A DNA stretch of 64,000 bases from Flavobacterium pisciphilum (GCF_020905345.1 NZ_JAJJMO010000001.1:3348001-3412000), one strand, 5' to 3'; numbered from the stretch's first letter, positions 18,231 to 27,180 are shown. Notes: generated by a model not told the origin, from the sequence alone. Made by a program: numbers and translations.

Positions 18231-18312
18231 ACGAATTTCACGAATTCACACAGATTACAAGTGTTTTTAAAAATTTCACAAAGAAAAATTCGTGTTAATT
18301 CGTGAAATCTGT
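18231..18312. repeat. Imperfect palindromic intergenic repeat
   Basis: The left part has two CACGAATT units and ACACAGATT; the right part (18287-18312) has the same units inverted (AATTCGTG twice, then AAATCTGT). The arms pair imperfectly over about 17-25 bases around a 40-base spacer. It lies between rsmI and the upstream Glu/Pro-rich gene and resembles dispersed repeats common in Flavobacterium. Confidence 0.6.
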
Positions 18313-18323
18313 ATTTTATTTTT

Positions 18324-19355
18324 TTAAGAGAATTTTTTCTCGATAATTCCAACGAAACGTTCTGCATATTCATCTTTGCCATCCCAGTTGTTATAATCTG
18401 GTTTCACCATGTTTTCAATAAAATCATTGGCTTCATCAAAACTATCAAACGTGATTAATTGATTTAAAACACGGTTGTAATCCTCAGGGCTGTTTCCAAA
18501 AAGATGTTTTGTAAATGCAATACGATCATTAAGATCAATATGAAATCCTTTAGAAAGTTTTTCGTTTAAAGAAACAGGTTTAGGTTCTTCTAGAACTGCT
18601 GTCGATACTACTTCTTTCTTCTTTTCTTTGAATTCTGTTGGAGCAGGTGGGGTTGGAGTAGGAGGTACTGCTTCAAAACTATCTACTTTTACAAATTGTG
18701 CATTGCTATAATCAATACCCATTAAATCTTCGAACGAAATATGAACAACATCCGATTTATCTGGAGTTTCATTTTTTGTTTCTGGGGTAAAATCAAATGA
18801 AGGGGTGAAATTAGCAATTGGAGTTTCTGCAACTACTTCTTCTATTTTTTCTTCTTCAACAGTAATTGCTTCAGGAGTTACTTTAATTTCTTCTTCTACA
18901 ACCTCTTCTGTTTTACTCTCGATTACTTCATCTACAATTGGCTCAGGAATCTCTTCGATTGGCTCAGGAATTTCCAGAACAGTTTCTTCAATAATTTCTT
19001 CAGCCTTAGTTTCGATTACTTCATTTACAACTGGTTCAGAAACTTCTTCGATAGGAGCTTCTAAAACTTCGTTTACAATGATTTCTTCTTTTGCAATAGG
19101 TTCTTCAATTACAATAGTTTTCTCAGATTGAATTACTTCTTCTTTTTCAAATGCAGTTTCAATTGTAGTATCTATTTGGCTGCGACCAATAGTAGGTTTA
19201 GCATCTTCGAAGTTTTCATCAATAAATTTTAAAACAGCTAGTTTTTCATATAATTTCTGCGTTTCAAGATATAATTGATTGATATCGGACTTGTTTTTAA
19301 GTTTTAAAATTCGATGTGCAATGCTGATTAAATCGGCTTCCAATTTTTTTTTCAT
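18324..19355 (-). CDS. Glu/Pro-rich repeat protein of unknown function
   Basis: The 343-residue protein has three parts. Residues about 1-60 are helical (an ISIAHRILKLKNKSDI region followed by YEKLAVL). Residues about 75-175 are a very acidic, low-complexity stretch with repeated EPIVDEVIE / EEIIEETVLEIPEP-like units. The C-terminal 75 residues form a conserved-looking globular segment (LNDRIAFTKHLFGNSPEDYNRVLNQL, NNWDGKDEYAERFV). There is no signal or membrane segment. I do not recognise a function; the acidic linker may vary in length between strains. Confidence 0.8.
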   Translation of the reverse strand: MKKKLEADLISIAHRILKLKNKSDINQLYLETQKLYEKLAVLKFIDENFEDAKPTIGRSQIDTTIETAFEKEEVIQSEKTIVIEEPIAKEEIIVNEVLEAPIEEVSEPVVNEVIETKAEEIIEETVLEIPEPIEEIPEPIVDEVIESKTEEVVEEEIKVTPEAITVEEEKIEEVVAETPIANFTPSFDFTPETKNETPDKSDVVHISFEDLMGIDYSNAQFVKVDSFEAVPPTPTPPAPTEFKEKKKEVVSTAVLEEPKPVSLNEKLSKGFHIDLNDRIAFTKHLFGNSPEDYNRVLNQLITFDSFDEANDFIENMVKPDYNNWDGKDEYAERFVGIIEKKFS

Positions 19356-19500
19356 AACGTTTGAAAATTATAATGTGTTAGGCATATTTATTAATGTGTA
19401 TTCTTTTGAATGAAATCTGAAAATGAAAGAAACGTTGTGCAATATTCTTTTTATTTATTTAAATAACTGCTCTTGAATCTTCGATTTGATAAAAATTTTC

Positions 19501-19508
19501 TACTTTTG
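19501..19508 (+). promoter_or_regulatory. -7 promoter element upstream of tdk
   Basis: TACTTTTG matches TAnnTTTG and lies 91 bases before the tdk ATG. A TTTG at 19485-19488 is too close (12 bases) and a TTG at 19473-19475 too far (25 bases) to be ideal -33 partners. Confidence 0.35.
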
Positions 19509-19599
19509 AAAAAACGTAAAAGCACAGAATTTTTATGTTGATTTATTACTTGTACAAAGTAATGAAAACTATTCATTTTTAAAGGTAGAAAAATACAAA

Positions 19600-20190
19600 A
19601 TGTTTCTCGAAAATACAGTAAATCACAAAGAACAGTTTGGTTGGATTGAAGTTATTTGTGGGTCAATGTTTTCGGGTAAAACCGAGGAGCTTATCCGCAG
19701 ATTAAAACGCGCTCAATTTGCCAAGCAAAAAGTCGAAATTTTTAAACCAGCTATTGATACCCGCTATCATGACGAAATGGTTGTGTCGCATGATTCCAAC
19801 GAAATTCGTTCAACGCCAGTCCCTGCAGCTGCTAATATAGCTATTCTCGCACAAGGTTGTGATGTTATTGGAATTGATGAAGCTCAGTTTTTTGACGACG
19901 AAATTATTACAGTATGTAATGATCTTGCCAATCAAGGAATTCGTGTAATTGTTGCAGGATTAGACATGGATTTTAAAGGTAATCCGTTTGGTCCAATGCC
20001 TGGACTTATGGCAACGGCTGAATATGTGACCAAAGTGCATGCAGTTTGTACAAGAACAGGGAATCTTGCTAACTATAGCTTTCGTAAAACAGATAATGAT
20101 AAATTGGTCATGTTGGGTGAAACCGAAGAATATGAGCCATTAAGTCGTGCAGCATATTATAACGCAATGAAAAAAAATCAGGAAAAATAG
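19600..20190 (+). CDS. tdk: Thymidine kinase (type II)
   Basis: The 196-residue protein has the P-loop GSMFSGKT (residues 21-28), the DTRY segment, DEAQFFDD with the catalytic Glu, and [13 protein letters not shown], all as in TK1-like thymidine kinases that phosphorylate thymidine for salvage. The zinc-binding lasso is altered: the usual CxxC after KxxAV reads CTRT, and the second Cys pair near the C-terminus is absent (LSRAAYY). A related form occurs in Bacteroidota, so this is probably a lineage feature and not damage. Confidence 0.95.
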   Translation: MFLENTVNHKEQFGWIEVICGSMFSGKTEELIRRLKRAQFAKQKVEIFKPAIDTRYHDEMVVSHDSNEIRSTPVPAAANIAILAQGCDVIGIDEAQFFDDEIITVCNDLANQGIRVIVAGLDMDFKGNPFGPMPGLMATAEYVTKVHAVCTRTGNLANYSFRKTDNDKLVMLGETEEYEPLSRAAYYNAMKKNQEK

Positions 20191-20236
20191 ATTGTTTTCC
20201 TTCAGATATTCTAAATAATTTTAAGCTTTAAAAACG

Positions 20237-20674
20237 ATGCAAGAAAAAACGAGTAAAAGAAAACAGAATATTTGGTTAATAGTTCCAATTGTAATTGCAG
20301 TAATTTTAGTAGGTTTCTTTCAGATTTATTTTTATGAAAATGCCGATGAGGTAAAAACTGAAGTAACAGAATTGGTGGCTAAGTACAATAAAAGTTGCCC
20401 TTTAGCAATTCAAGAAGGAATTCGTTTAGATAGTGTGAGCTTGCATCCGGATAGAGTTGTACAGTATAATTTAACTTTATTAAATGTAGAAAAAGAAACA
20501 GCTGAAGTTGCAGTTATACATGAAGAAATTGAAAAAAGTCTGTTGAGTACAGCCAAAGCAAATTCAGGTCTTAAAGTTTTTAGAGAAAATGATTTTACAT
20601 TGGTTTATAACTATAATGACAAAAAGAAGGTGTTTTTGTTTAAAGTTACCATCTTGCCAAGTCAGTATAAATAA
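20237..20674 (+). CDS. Membrane-anchored protein of unknown function
   Basis: The 145-residue protein has a basic N-terminus (QEKTSKRKQN), one membrane helix (about residues 13-30), and an external domain of about 110 residues with mixed alpha/beta pattern (KYNKSCPLAIQEGIRLDSVSL ... DFTLVYNYNDKKKVFLFKVTI). I do not recognise the family. It lies 46 bases after tdk and is closed by a terminator at 20691-20721. Confidence 0.75.
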   Translation: MQEKTSKRKQNIWLIVPIVIAVILVGFFQIYFYENADEVKTEVTELVAKYNKSCPLAIQEGIRLDSVSLHPDRVVQYNLTLLNVEKETAEVAVIHEEIEKSLLSTAKANSGLKVFRENDFTLVYNYNDKKKVFLFKVTILPSQYK

Positions 20675-20690
20675 GTAAATTTTATATAAA

Positions 20691-20721
20691 AAAAACCGAC
20701 ACGTTTGACTTGTCGGTTTTT
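20691..20721. terminator. Bidirectional terminator between convergent genes
   Basis: An 11-bp stem (20691-20701 AAAAACCGACA with 20711-20721) has a 9-base loop and flanking A and T runs. It separates the plus-strand gene ending at 20674 from rpoN, ending at 20744 on the minus strand. Confidence 0.88.
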
Positions 20722-20743
20722 TTATGTTTTAAAGCGTAATTAA

Positions 20744-22207
20744 TTATATTTTTTTACGCATTCTTGCTACAGGAATATCAAGCTGCTCACGATATTTTGC
20801 AATAGTTCTTCGAGCAATAGGGTATCCTTTTTCTTTTAAGATTTCAGCAAGTTGATCATCTGGAAGAGGTTTTCTTTTGTCTTCTTCTTCAATTGTATTT
20901 TGTAAAATTTTCTTGATTTCTAAAGTTGAAACATCTTCACCCTGATCGTTTTTCATCGCTTCAGAAAAGAATTCTTTTATCAATTTTGTTCCATAAGGGG
21001 TTTCTACATATTTGCTGTTGGCAACACGCGAAATAGTCGAAATATCTAACCCAACCATATCAGCGATATCTTTAAGAATCATTGGTTTTAGCTTGGTTTC
21101 ATCACCCTCTAGGAAGTATTCTTCCTGATAATGCATAATCGCATTCATGGTTACGTATAATGTTTCCTGACGCTGACGAATAGCATCTATAAACCATTTA
21201 GCCGAATCCAGTTTTTGTTTTATAAATTGTACTGCATCTTTCTGTGCCGTCGATTTATCTCTGGAATCTTTATACGTCTGCATCATTTCTTGATAATCTT
21301 TAGAAACGTGTAGTGATGGAGCGTTTCTTCCGTTTAAGGTCAATTCAAGCTCACCATCAACAATGCGTATTGCAAAATCTGGAACTACATTCTCAGTAAC
21401 TTTATTGTTTCCTGTAAATGCACCTCCCGGTTTAGGATTTAATCGTTCTATTTCATGAACTGCTTTTTTGAGCTGCTCATTCGAAACATTGTATTTTTGT
21501 AACAGTTTATCGTAGTGCTTTTTTGTAAAAGCATCAAATTGATTTTCGATAATATCGATTGCCAATTCTACATATTCTGTTGGAGTTCTGTGTTTTAATT
21601 GTAATAATAAACATTCTTGTAAATCACGTGCACCAACGCCCGAAGGTTCTAGTTCATGAATTACATGTAACATTTTTTCGACCATGGCTTCATCGGTATA
21701 AATACCTTGCGTAAACGCCATATCATCTACAATGTCTGGAATACTTCTTCGAATGTATCCCATATCATCGATGCTTCCTACAAGGAACTCAGCTATTTCA
21801 CGCTCTTCATCAGTTAAGATAAAAGTGTTTAACTGATTGATTAAGTCTTGATGAAAGCTAACGGGTGATGCAAAAGGAGTTTCACGCTCTTGATCGTCAT
21901 CACTATAATTATTGGCTTGTGTTTTGTAATCTGGAGTATCGTCGTCGCTTAGATATTCGTCGATGTTAATATCATCAGCTTCGATTCTGTCGGACTCTGC
22001 ATCATCATAATCATCGTATTCTTCATTTGAAAATTCATCAGCTTCGTACTCTTCTTCTTTTCCAGCTTCTAAGGCTGGATTTTCGTTCATTTCTTCTAAT
22101 AAACGTTGTTCAAATGCTTGCGTAGGCAATTGAATTAACTTCATCAGCTGAATTTGCTGTGGAGATAATTTTTGGGATAATTTTAAATTTAAAAATTGCT
22201 TTAGCAT
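20744..22207 (-). CDS. rpoN: RNA polymerase sigma-54 factor
   Basis: The 487-residue protein shows all sigma-54 regions: the Gln/Leu-rich activator-binding region I (QKLSPQQIQLMKLIQLPTQ), an acidic region II (about residues 45-110, many Asp/Glu), the core-binding domain, the helix-turn-helix (LDISTISRVANSKYV) and the RpoN box ARRTIAKYRE near the C-terminus. It directs polymerase to -24/-12 promoters and needs AAA+ activators such as the one at 1-663. It lies 90 bases downstream of asnS. Confidence 0.97.
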   Translation of the reverse strand: MLKQFLNLKLSQKLSPQQIQLMKLIQLPTQAFEQRLLEEMNENPALEAGKEEEYEADEFSNEEYDDYDDAESDRIEADDINIDEYLSDDDTPDYKTQANNYSDDDQERETPFASPVSFHQDLINQLNTFILTDEEREIAEFLVGSIDDMGYIRRSIPDIVDDMAFTQGIYTDEAMVEKMLHVIHELEPSGVGARDLQECLLLQLKHRTPTEYVELAIDIIENQFDAFTKKHYDKLLQKYNVSNEQLKKAVHEIERLNPKPGGAFTGNNKVTENVVPDFAIRIVDGELELTLNGRNAPSLHVSKDYQEMMQTYKDSRDKSTAQKDAVQFIKQKLDSAKWFIDAIRQRQETLYVTMNAIMHYQEEYFLEGDETKLKPMILKDIADMVGLDISTISRVANSKYVETPYGTKLIKEFFSEAMKNDQGEDVSTLEIKKILQNTIEEEDKRKPLPDDQLAEILKEKGYPIARRTIAKYREQLDIPVARMRKKI

Positions 22208-22228
22208 TTATTTTTGTTTGAAAGTTCA

Positions 22229-22272
22229 AAGTTTCAGACTTCAAGTTAGGGGTAACTCGAAGTCTGAAACTT
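22229..22272. repeat. 14-bp inverted repeat between rpoN and asnS
   Basis: AAGTTTCAGACTTC (22229-22242) and its exact reverse complement (22259-22272) surround a 16-base loop. It lies in the 90-base gap after asnS. It has no T run typical of a terminator and looks like a dispersed repeat of the type 'fragment of sequence copied inverted'. Confidence 0.6.
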
Positions 22273-22297
22273 AAAACATTTTTTACTTTACTTCTTC

Positions 22298-23734
22298 TTA
22301 AAATTCTGCATTTCCAGGAGTTCTTGGAAAAGGAATTACGTCACGTATGTTTGTCATTCCTGTTACGAACAATACCAAACGCTCAAATCCTAAACCAAAC
22401 CCAGAGTGAGTTGCTGAACCAAATCTTCTAGTATCTAAATACCATGATAATTCTTCTTCGTCAATCTCTAATGCTTTCATTTTTTCTATTAAAACGTCAT
22501 AACGTTCTTCTCTTTCTGAACCACCAACGATTTCTCCAATTCCAGGGAAAAGGATATCCATTGCACGAACCGTTTTTCCATCTTCATTTAAACGCATATA
22601 AAACGCTTTTATGTTCGCTGGGTAATCAAATAAAATTACTGGACATTTAAAGTGTTTTTCAACCAAGTAACGTTCGTGTTCTGATTGTAAATCAGCACCC
22701 CACTCGTTGATGATATAGTTGAATTTTTTCTTTTTATTTGGAGTTGATTCTCTTAAAATGTCAATTGCTTCAGTATAAGAAACACGTTTGAAATTGTTTT
22801 CTAATACGAAGTTTAATTTTTCTAATAAAGCCATTTCGCTTCTTTCAGCCTGAGGTTTTGATTTTTCTTCGTCTAATAGTCTAGTTTCCAAAAATTTCAA
22901 ATCATCCTGACATTTGTCTAACGCATATCTAATTACATACTGAATAAAATCTTCAGCCAAATCCATATTGTCATCCAAATCATTAAAAGCAACTTCTGGC
23001 TCAATCATCCAAAACTCAGCCAAATGGCGAGAAGTATTTGAATTTTCAGCTCTAAAAGTTGGTCCAAAAGTATAAATTTGGCCTAATGCCATTGCATAAG
23101 TTTCTCCTTCTAATTGTCCAGAAACTGTTAAGTTTGTTTCTTTTTCAAAGAAATCTTCTTTGTAATTTACCTTTCCATCTTCGGTTCTTGGTGTGTTGTC
23201 AAAAGGCAAAGCAGTAACTTTAAACATTTCTCCAGCACCTTCAGCATCAGAACCAGTGATGATTGGTGTATTTACATATACAAAACCTTTTTCTTGAAAA
23301 TAGCTATGTACAGCATATGATAATACCGAACGTACACGCATTATTGCTCCAAACATATTCGTACGTACACGCAAATGTGCATTTTCACGTAAGAAGTCTA
23401 AGCTTGGTTTATTTTTTGGTTGTATCGGAAATTTTTCAGCATCCGAATCTCCTAATATTTCTAGTTTTGCAACTTGAATCTCAACACTCTGACCAGCACC
23501 TTTACTTTCTATCAAAGTTCCAGTTACCGATACCGCAGCACCAGTAGTGATTCTTCTTAAAGTTTCATCTGGTGTATTCTCAAAATCAACAACACACTGT
23601 ATATTATTAATGGTAGACCCGTCATTAAGAGCGATAAATTGATTGTTTCTAAATGTTCTCACCCAACCCTTTGCATTTACTTCCTGAAGCGTCTTTGTAC
23701 CGTTTAGTAAGTCTTTAACTTTAGTATGTTTCAT
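22298..23734 (-). CDS. asnS: Asparagine--tRNA ligase
   Basis: The 478-residue class II synthetase begins with an OB-fold anticodon-binding domain ([18 protein letters not shown]). Its catalytic domain has motif 2 ([21 protein letters not shown]) and motif 3 ([15 protein letters not shown]). The sequence features and length fit AsnRS and not AspRS. It charges tRNA-Asn with asparagine. A promoter -7 element lies at 23787-23780. Confidence 0.97.
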   Translation of the reverse strand: MKHTKVKDLLNGTKTLQEVNAKGWVRTFRNNQFIALNDGSTINNIQCVVDFENTPDETLRRITTGAAVSVTGTLIESKGAGQSVEIQVAKLEILGDSDAEKFPIQPKNKPSLDFLRENAHLRVRTNMFGAIMRVRSVLSYAVHSYFQEKGFVYVNTPIITGSDAEGAGEMFKVTALPFDNTPRTEDGKVNYKEDFFEKETNLTVSGQLEGETYAMALGQIYTFGPTFRAENSNTSRHLAEFWMIEPEVAFNDLDDNMDLAEDFIQYVIRYALDKCQDDLKFLETRLLDEEKSKPQAERSEMALLEKLNFVLENNFKRVSYTEAIDILRESTPNKKKKFNYIINEWGADLQSEHERYLVEKHFKCPVILFDYPANIKAFYMRLNEDGKTVRAMDILFPGIGEIVGGSEREERYDVLIEKMKALEIDEEELSWYLDTRRFGSATHSGFGLGFERLVLFVTGMTNIRDVIPFPRTPGNAEF

Positions 23735-23779
23735 TTTAAGTATAAAATTGATATTAAAAATTGTCTTTCAATCGAATTG

Positions 23780-23787
23780 CAAATATA
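23780..23787 (-). promoter_or_regulatory. -7 promoter element of asnS
   Basis: TATATTTG on the minus strand, 46 bases before the asnS ATG, matches TAnnTTTG. No clear -33 TTG. Confidence 0.5.
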
Positions 23788-23956
23788 ATCGAAATGTTTG
23801 TAAATGCCATAAGGAGTTGTGAAGTAAGGAGCTATTTACTTTATCAATTTGTTCAACTCCTGTCCCGCTATTCGCTATATCTTTATGTTTTTAAAGAAAA
23901 AACATAAAGGATGCCACTGCTATCGGGGCTAAGTGAGATTGTTTTAAATAAAAAAG

Positions 23957-24006
23957 CCAGTATTAATGTAATGTGCATAATTAAATGCAACTACAATCAA
24001 TACTGG
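23957..24006 (-). terminator. Long hairpin after the zinc-ribbon protein gene
   Basis: CCAGTATT (23957-23964) pairs with AATACTGG (23999-24006), and nested inside TGCAT (23974-23978) pairs with ATGCA (23985-23989), giving one long interrupted hairpin. On the minus strand a T run follows the stem. It lies 40 bases after the stop at 24047. Confidence 0.65.
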
Positions 24007-24046
24007 TTTTGAGTATAAAGTAAATGTTTTTTAAAATTAAATTATT

Positions 24047-25105
24047 TTAGCTCGCTCCTATAGCAGTAAGTATGATGGCTAATAATACAAGAGCTGCTAC
24101 CATTATAAAAATAACTTTTGCAATCTTCATGACAATTACATGGAAAGGACTTTTGGGTCTTATTCCTACTACTTTTCCATTATGTCCATTTACATACATT
24201 TGGTTTATTTTACCCTTATACTCATAGGTAAGTATATAAAGAGGTAATAAAATATGCTTGAACTTAATATCGTTATATTGAGATTGAACAGATTTTATCT
24301 TTAAACTTCTATCGCCAGATTTCGATAAGATATTATTTCTAATCGATTGATCAATAACTCCTTTCGCTAGATAAAAACCTTGCTTTAGATCGGTTGTGTA
24401 TTTCTCAACAATATAGTCTTTTAAATACTCATCATTAGTGTTGGCTAGGTTTTTTGTGTTCCAAGGCCCTGCCTGTGCTAATAAAGCGTTGTTTGTGTTT
24501 TTTGAAGCAGGAACCAATATATCATCAAAGAAAATTGAAATGTTACCTGTAAAAGATTGTGTGTAAAATTTATCGCCGTTTTTTTGTGTTTTCTCTAAAA
24601 GATAATTAGAATTAGTCTGGATATCATACGTCCAATGTGGAACATATAGGCTTGTTAGTGTTATTGATGAAGACTGAATCTCTTTTGTATACCAAGTGTC
24701 TTTAGCCCAATTAAAAGCCAACTCTTTCGCTTTCTGTTTGTCAATTTTAAAAGGCAATAAATAAGTGGGCTTAATCGCGCGGTTTTCTTTTGTATCGCCT
24801 TCAATTAAAGGGGTACTACAGTACGGGCAATTAGATGATTTTGCATTTATATTTACAGTTGAAGCAGCACCACAACTTTTGCATTGTAATGTTTCTTCAA
24901 CAACAGAATTTGCTGCTTCTAGTTTTTCAAGATAGGCTACAAAATCAGTTTCTTCAACAATAGTTTCTTCCTTCGGAATATTGTTTTTTGCGTTACAATA
25001 TTCACACACTAAAGTAGTAGTACCAGGCTTATATTTTAATCCAGCTCCACAATTAGAGCAGTCGAAAGCTTTTAAGGTTTCATTTTTTATTTCGGCGTTT
25101 TCCAT
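24047..25105 (-). CDS. Double zinc-ribbon membrane protein, YdjG-like
   Basis: The 352-residue protein has two zinc ribbons near the N-terminus (Cys16/19 with Cys34/37, and Cys75/78 with Cys93/96), a central domain of about 220 residues with many aromatic residues (YVPHWTYDI, GFYLAKGVI), and a C-terminal membrane helix (about 326-348). In B. subtilis, YdjG pairs a TFIIB-like zinc ribbon with a membrane part and sits in the pspA-ydjGHI membrane-stress operon next to the SPFH protein YdjI. Here the gene lies 8 bases after an SPFH protein gene, which supports the comparison. No PspA is nearby. Function here is inference. Confidence 0.75.
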   Translation of the reverse strand: MENAEIKNETLKAFDCSNCGAGLKYKPGTTTLVCEYCNAKNNIPKEETIVEETDFVAYLEKLEAANSVVEETLQCKSCGAASTVNINAKSSNCPYCSTPLIEGDTKENRAIKPTYLLPFKIDKQKAKELAFNWAKDTWYTKEIQSSSITLTSLYVPHWTYDIQTNSNYLLEKTQKNGDKFYTQSFTGNISIFFDDILVPASKNTNNALLAQAGPWNTKNLANTNDEYLKDYIVEKYTTDLKQGFYLAKGVIDQSIRNNILSKSGDRSLKIKSVQSQYNDIKFKHILLPLYILTYEYKGKINQMYVNGHNGKVVGIRPKSPFHVIVMKIAKVIFIMVAALVLLAIILTAIGAS

Positions 25106-25113
25106 TTTATAAG

Positions 25114-26247
25114 TTAGATGTTAGGTAGAGGAGGAGGGGTTTGAGAAAATAAATTTTGCAGTTCAGGAACAGTTGAGGCTTTTTGCCATCCCGTCATTCC
25201 TTGATTCCATACCAAGCTATCCGCAGAAAGTTGTTTGTTTTGAATTAAAGCTAAAAGTTGGTTTTCATTAAAAGGTCCTGACTGGGCATTATTAATAGCT
25301 ACAAAAAATGTTTTCCCTTCTGTTGGTAATGGAGGGGGCATTTGGTGAAATGAGGTCGAAAATGAAGATTGCGTTGAAGATGAATTTTGTGATAAATCAT
25401 CAAAGGATTGCATCATTTGTCTTGCCATATTCATGCCTGTTCCAAAACTAAAAGCAGTTCCCGCTATTCCAGAAGGATTTTCGGCAGCCTTTTCTATAGA
25501 TTGGGCTGTTTTATACTGCGTAAACTTTTTCATGTCAACTTTGTTAAGGCGGCTTAGTTCAAAAATCTCTTTCTTAACTTCATCAGGCATAGAGGTGTTT
25601 TCGAGTAAAAACTTGCTAAGTTCTATTCCATAAACAGCAAAATCATCCTTCATGATACCTAAGATGGTAGCCGAAAGCTCATTGGTGTTGCTTACATAAG
25701 ATTCTATAGGTAAGTTAGCTTCTCCTATTGCATCAGTAAATCGAGAAACTATAATGCTTTTTAATTGTTCTGTAATTTCGTTAGTCGTAAATTGACCATC
25801 AGTACCAACAATTTCTCGGATGAATTTTTGAGCATCAACAATTTTAAAAGTATAGGTTCCGAAAGCTCTAATTTCAAGCATACCAAAACGTTCATCATTT
25901 AAAATTAGTGGGTTTTTTGTTCCCCACTTTTGGTCAATGAAATTTCGAGTGTTTATAAAGTAAACTTCTGCTTTAAAGGGGCTATTAAAATCATATTTCC
26001 AACCTTTTAAAGTAGATAGTATAGGTAAGTTTTGAGTATTTAAGGTATATGTTCCAGCATTAAAAATATCTGCAATTTTACCTTCATTCATAAAGATTGC
26101 TTGCTGACCTTCTCTGACGATAAGTTTACTATTATTTTTTATTTCGTTCTGAAATCTTTCAAATCTATAAACAAGTGTATTGTTGCTATTGTCTATAAAT
26201 TCGATAATATCTAGAAACTCATTTTTTAGTCTGTCAAATATTCCCAT
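25114..26247 (-). CDS. SPFH-domain protein with C-terminal GYF-like domain, YdjI-like
   Basis: The 377-residue protein has an SPFH/virion-core type domain over about residues 20-240 (LIVREGQQAIFMNEGKIADIF, RAFGTYTFKIVDAQKF, VYGIELSKFLLEN). A Ser/Gln/Pro-rich linker follows, then a GYF_2-type domain near residues 310-362 (SGPFNENQLLALI ... LVWNQGMTGWQKAS), which usually binds proline-rich peptides. There is no membrane helix. B. subtilis YdjI, of the same SPFH subgroup, recruits PspA to the membrane. The partner here is the zinc-ribbon gene 8 bases downstream. A promoter element lies at 26279-26272. Confidence 0.82.
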   Translation of the reverse strand: MGIFDRLKNEFLDIIEFIDNSNNTLVYRFERFQNEIKNNSKLIVREGQQAIFMNEGKIADIFNAGTYTLNTQNLPILSTLKGWKYDFNSPFKAEVYFINTRNFIDQKWGTKNPLILNDERFGMLEIRAFGTYTFKIVDAQKFIREIVGTDGQFTTNEITEQLKSIIVSRFTDAIGEANLPIESYVSNTNELSATILGIMKDDFAVYGIELSKFLLENTSMPDEVKKEIFELSRLNKVDMKKFTQYKTAQSIEKAAENPSGIAGTAFSFGTGMNMARQMMQSFDDLSQNSSSTQSSFSTSFHQMPPPLPTEGKTFFVAINNAQSGPFNENQLLALIQNKQLSADSLVWNQGMTGWQKASTVPELQNLFSQTPPPLPNI

Positions 26248-26271
26248 TTTAGTTTTGATTTATTTTAAATT

Positions 26272-26279
26272 CAAATGTA
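26272..26279 (-). promoter_or_regulatory. -7 promoter element of the SPFH/zinc-ribbon pair
   Basis: TACATTTG on the minus strand, 25 bases before the ATG at 26247, matches TAnnTTTG. With the terminator at 26439-26474 it shows the pair is transcribed apart from the upstream peptidase gene. Confidence 0.45.
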
Positions 26280-26438
26280 AGAATAATTTATTCTCTTGTT
26301 TTAAGAAAAAAACTTTTATTGTTCTCAAAGCCTTTCCAGTTTTGGCTTTTTTAAATGTTGAATTAACTAAATAAAAAGAATGAAATAGGTTAATCAGATA
26401 ATTATGAATAAGAAAGCGGCCTTGACTAGTAGAAAAAC

Positions 26439-26474
26439 AAAACCCCGATAGAGATTTAAATCTATCGGGGTTTT
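26439..26474 (-). terminator. Terminator of the zinc metallopeptidase gene
   Basis: A 14-bp perfect stem (26439-26452 with 26461-26474; core ACCCCGATAGA) with an 8-base loop lies 20 bases after the stop at 26494, with T residues following on the minus strand. Confidence 0.88.
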
Positions 26475-26493
26475 TTGTAATTTTTTTCAATGA

Positions 26494-27180
26494 TTAATTT
26501 CGTCTTCCTCCCATATATATTGAAACATAATATAACAAAGTGGCAATCGAACCAATAGCAGCTACTACGTATGTTCTAGCAGCCCATTTTAAAGCATCTT
26601 TTGCACCGGCTTGCTCTTGTTGAGTAAGCATTCTTTTATTTTCTAGCCATGCAAGAGCACGATTACTTGCATCGTATTCTACAGGCAAAGTCACTATCGA
26701 AAATATAGTTGTTGCAGCAAAAATGATTATCCCGATCAATAATAATTGCGGAAAAGTTTTAAGCATTAAAATACCTGCAAGCAAAATCCATTGCATATAA
26801 GAAGAGGCAACGCTTACAATTGGCACTAGTTTAGAACGCATTGTTAGCCATTGGTAACCTACAGCATGTTGTACAGCATGTCCACATTCGTGAGCAGCAA
26901 CTGCAGCCGCTGCAGCATTGCGCTGGTTGTAAACAGCTTCGCTTAAGTTTACTGTTTTATCTGCTGGGTTATAGTGGTCTGTTAACTGGCCTGGTGTCGA
27001 AATCACTCTTACATCACGAATCCCATTATCAGCAAGCATTTTTTCCGCAATCTCAGCACCAGTCATTCCGTTTTGTAATTGCAATTTCGAATATTGTTCG
27101 AATTTACTTTTTAGTCTTGAACTAACTAACCAGCTAAATAGCATAATTGCTCCAGCAAGAATTAAATAACTCATTCCCAT
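26494..27180 (-). CDS. Membrane zinc metallopeptidase, YugP family
   Basis: The 228-residue protein has an N-terminal membrane helix (residues 4-20), the conserved MTGAEIAEKMLADNGI segment, HYNPADKTVNLSEAVY, the zinc motif HECGH (His97, Glu98, His101) followed by AVQHAVGYQW, and two to three further membrane helices. This is the putative zinc metallopeptidase family (Zn_peptidase_2, YugP), whose substrates are unknown. It lies just upstream of the SPFH/zinc-ribbon pair, on the same strand but with its own terminator. Confidence 0.9.
   Translation of the reverse strand: MGMSYLILAGAIMLFSWLVSSRLKSKFEQYSKLQLQNGMTGAEIAEKMLADNGIRDVRVISTPGQLTDHYNPADKTVNLSEAVYNQRNAAAAAVAAHECGHAVQHAVGYQWLTMRSKLVPIVSVASSYMQWILLAGILMLKTFPQLLLIGIIIFAATTIFSIVTLPVEYDASNRALAWLENKRMLTQQEQAGAKDALKWAARTYVVAAIGSIATLLYYVSIYMGGRRN

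Larger units (their letters stand above)
23735..24046. other. 312-base gap upstream of asnS
   Basis: It contains the asnS promoter element (23780-23787) and a long imperfect hairpin (23957-24006). The rest (23790-23950) has no gene or RNA that I can recognise. Confidence 0.6.

Noticed and set aside
26260..26490. A 76-codon minus-strand frame between the SPFH and peptidase genes
   Set aside because: It runs through the peptidase terminator hairpin and the SPFH promoter, starts inside the hairpin region and shows no family-like sequence.
24047..27180. A phage-derived island, because the SPFH protein resembles 'virion core' annotations
   Set aside because: That label is a misnomer for this SPFH subgroup; there are no structural phage genes, integrase or attachment sites around it.
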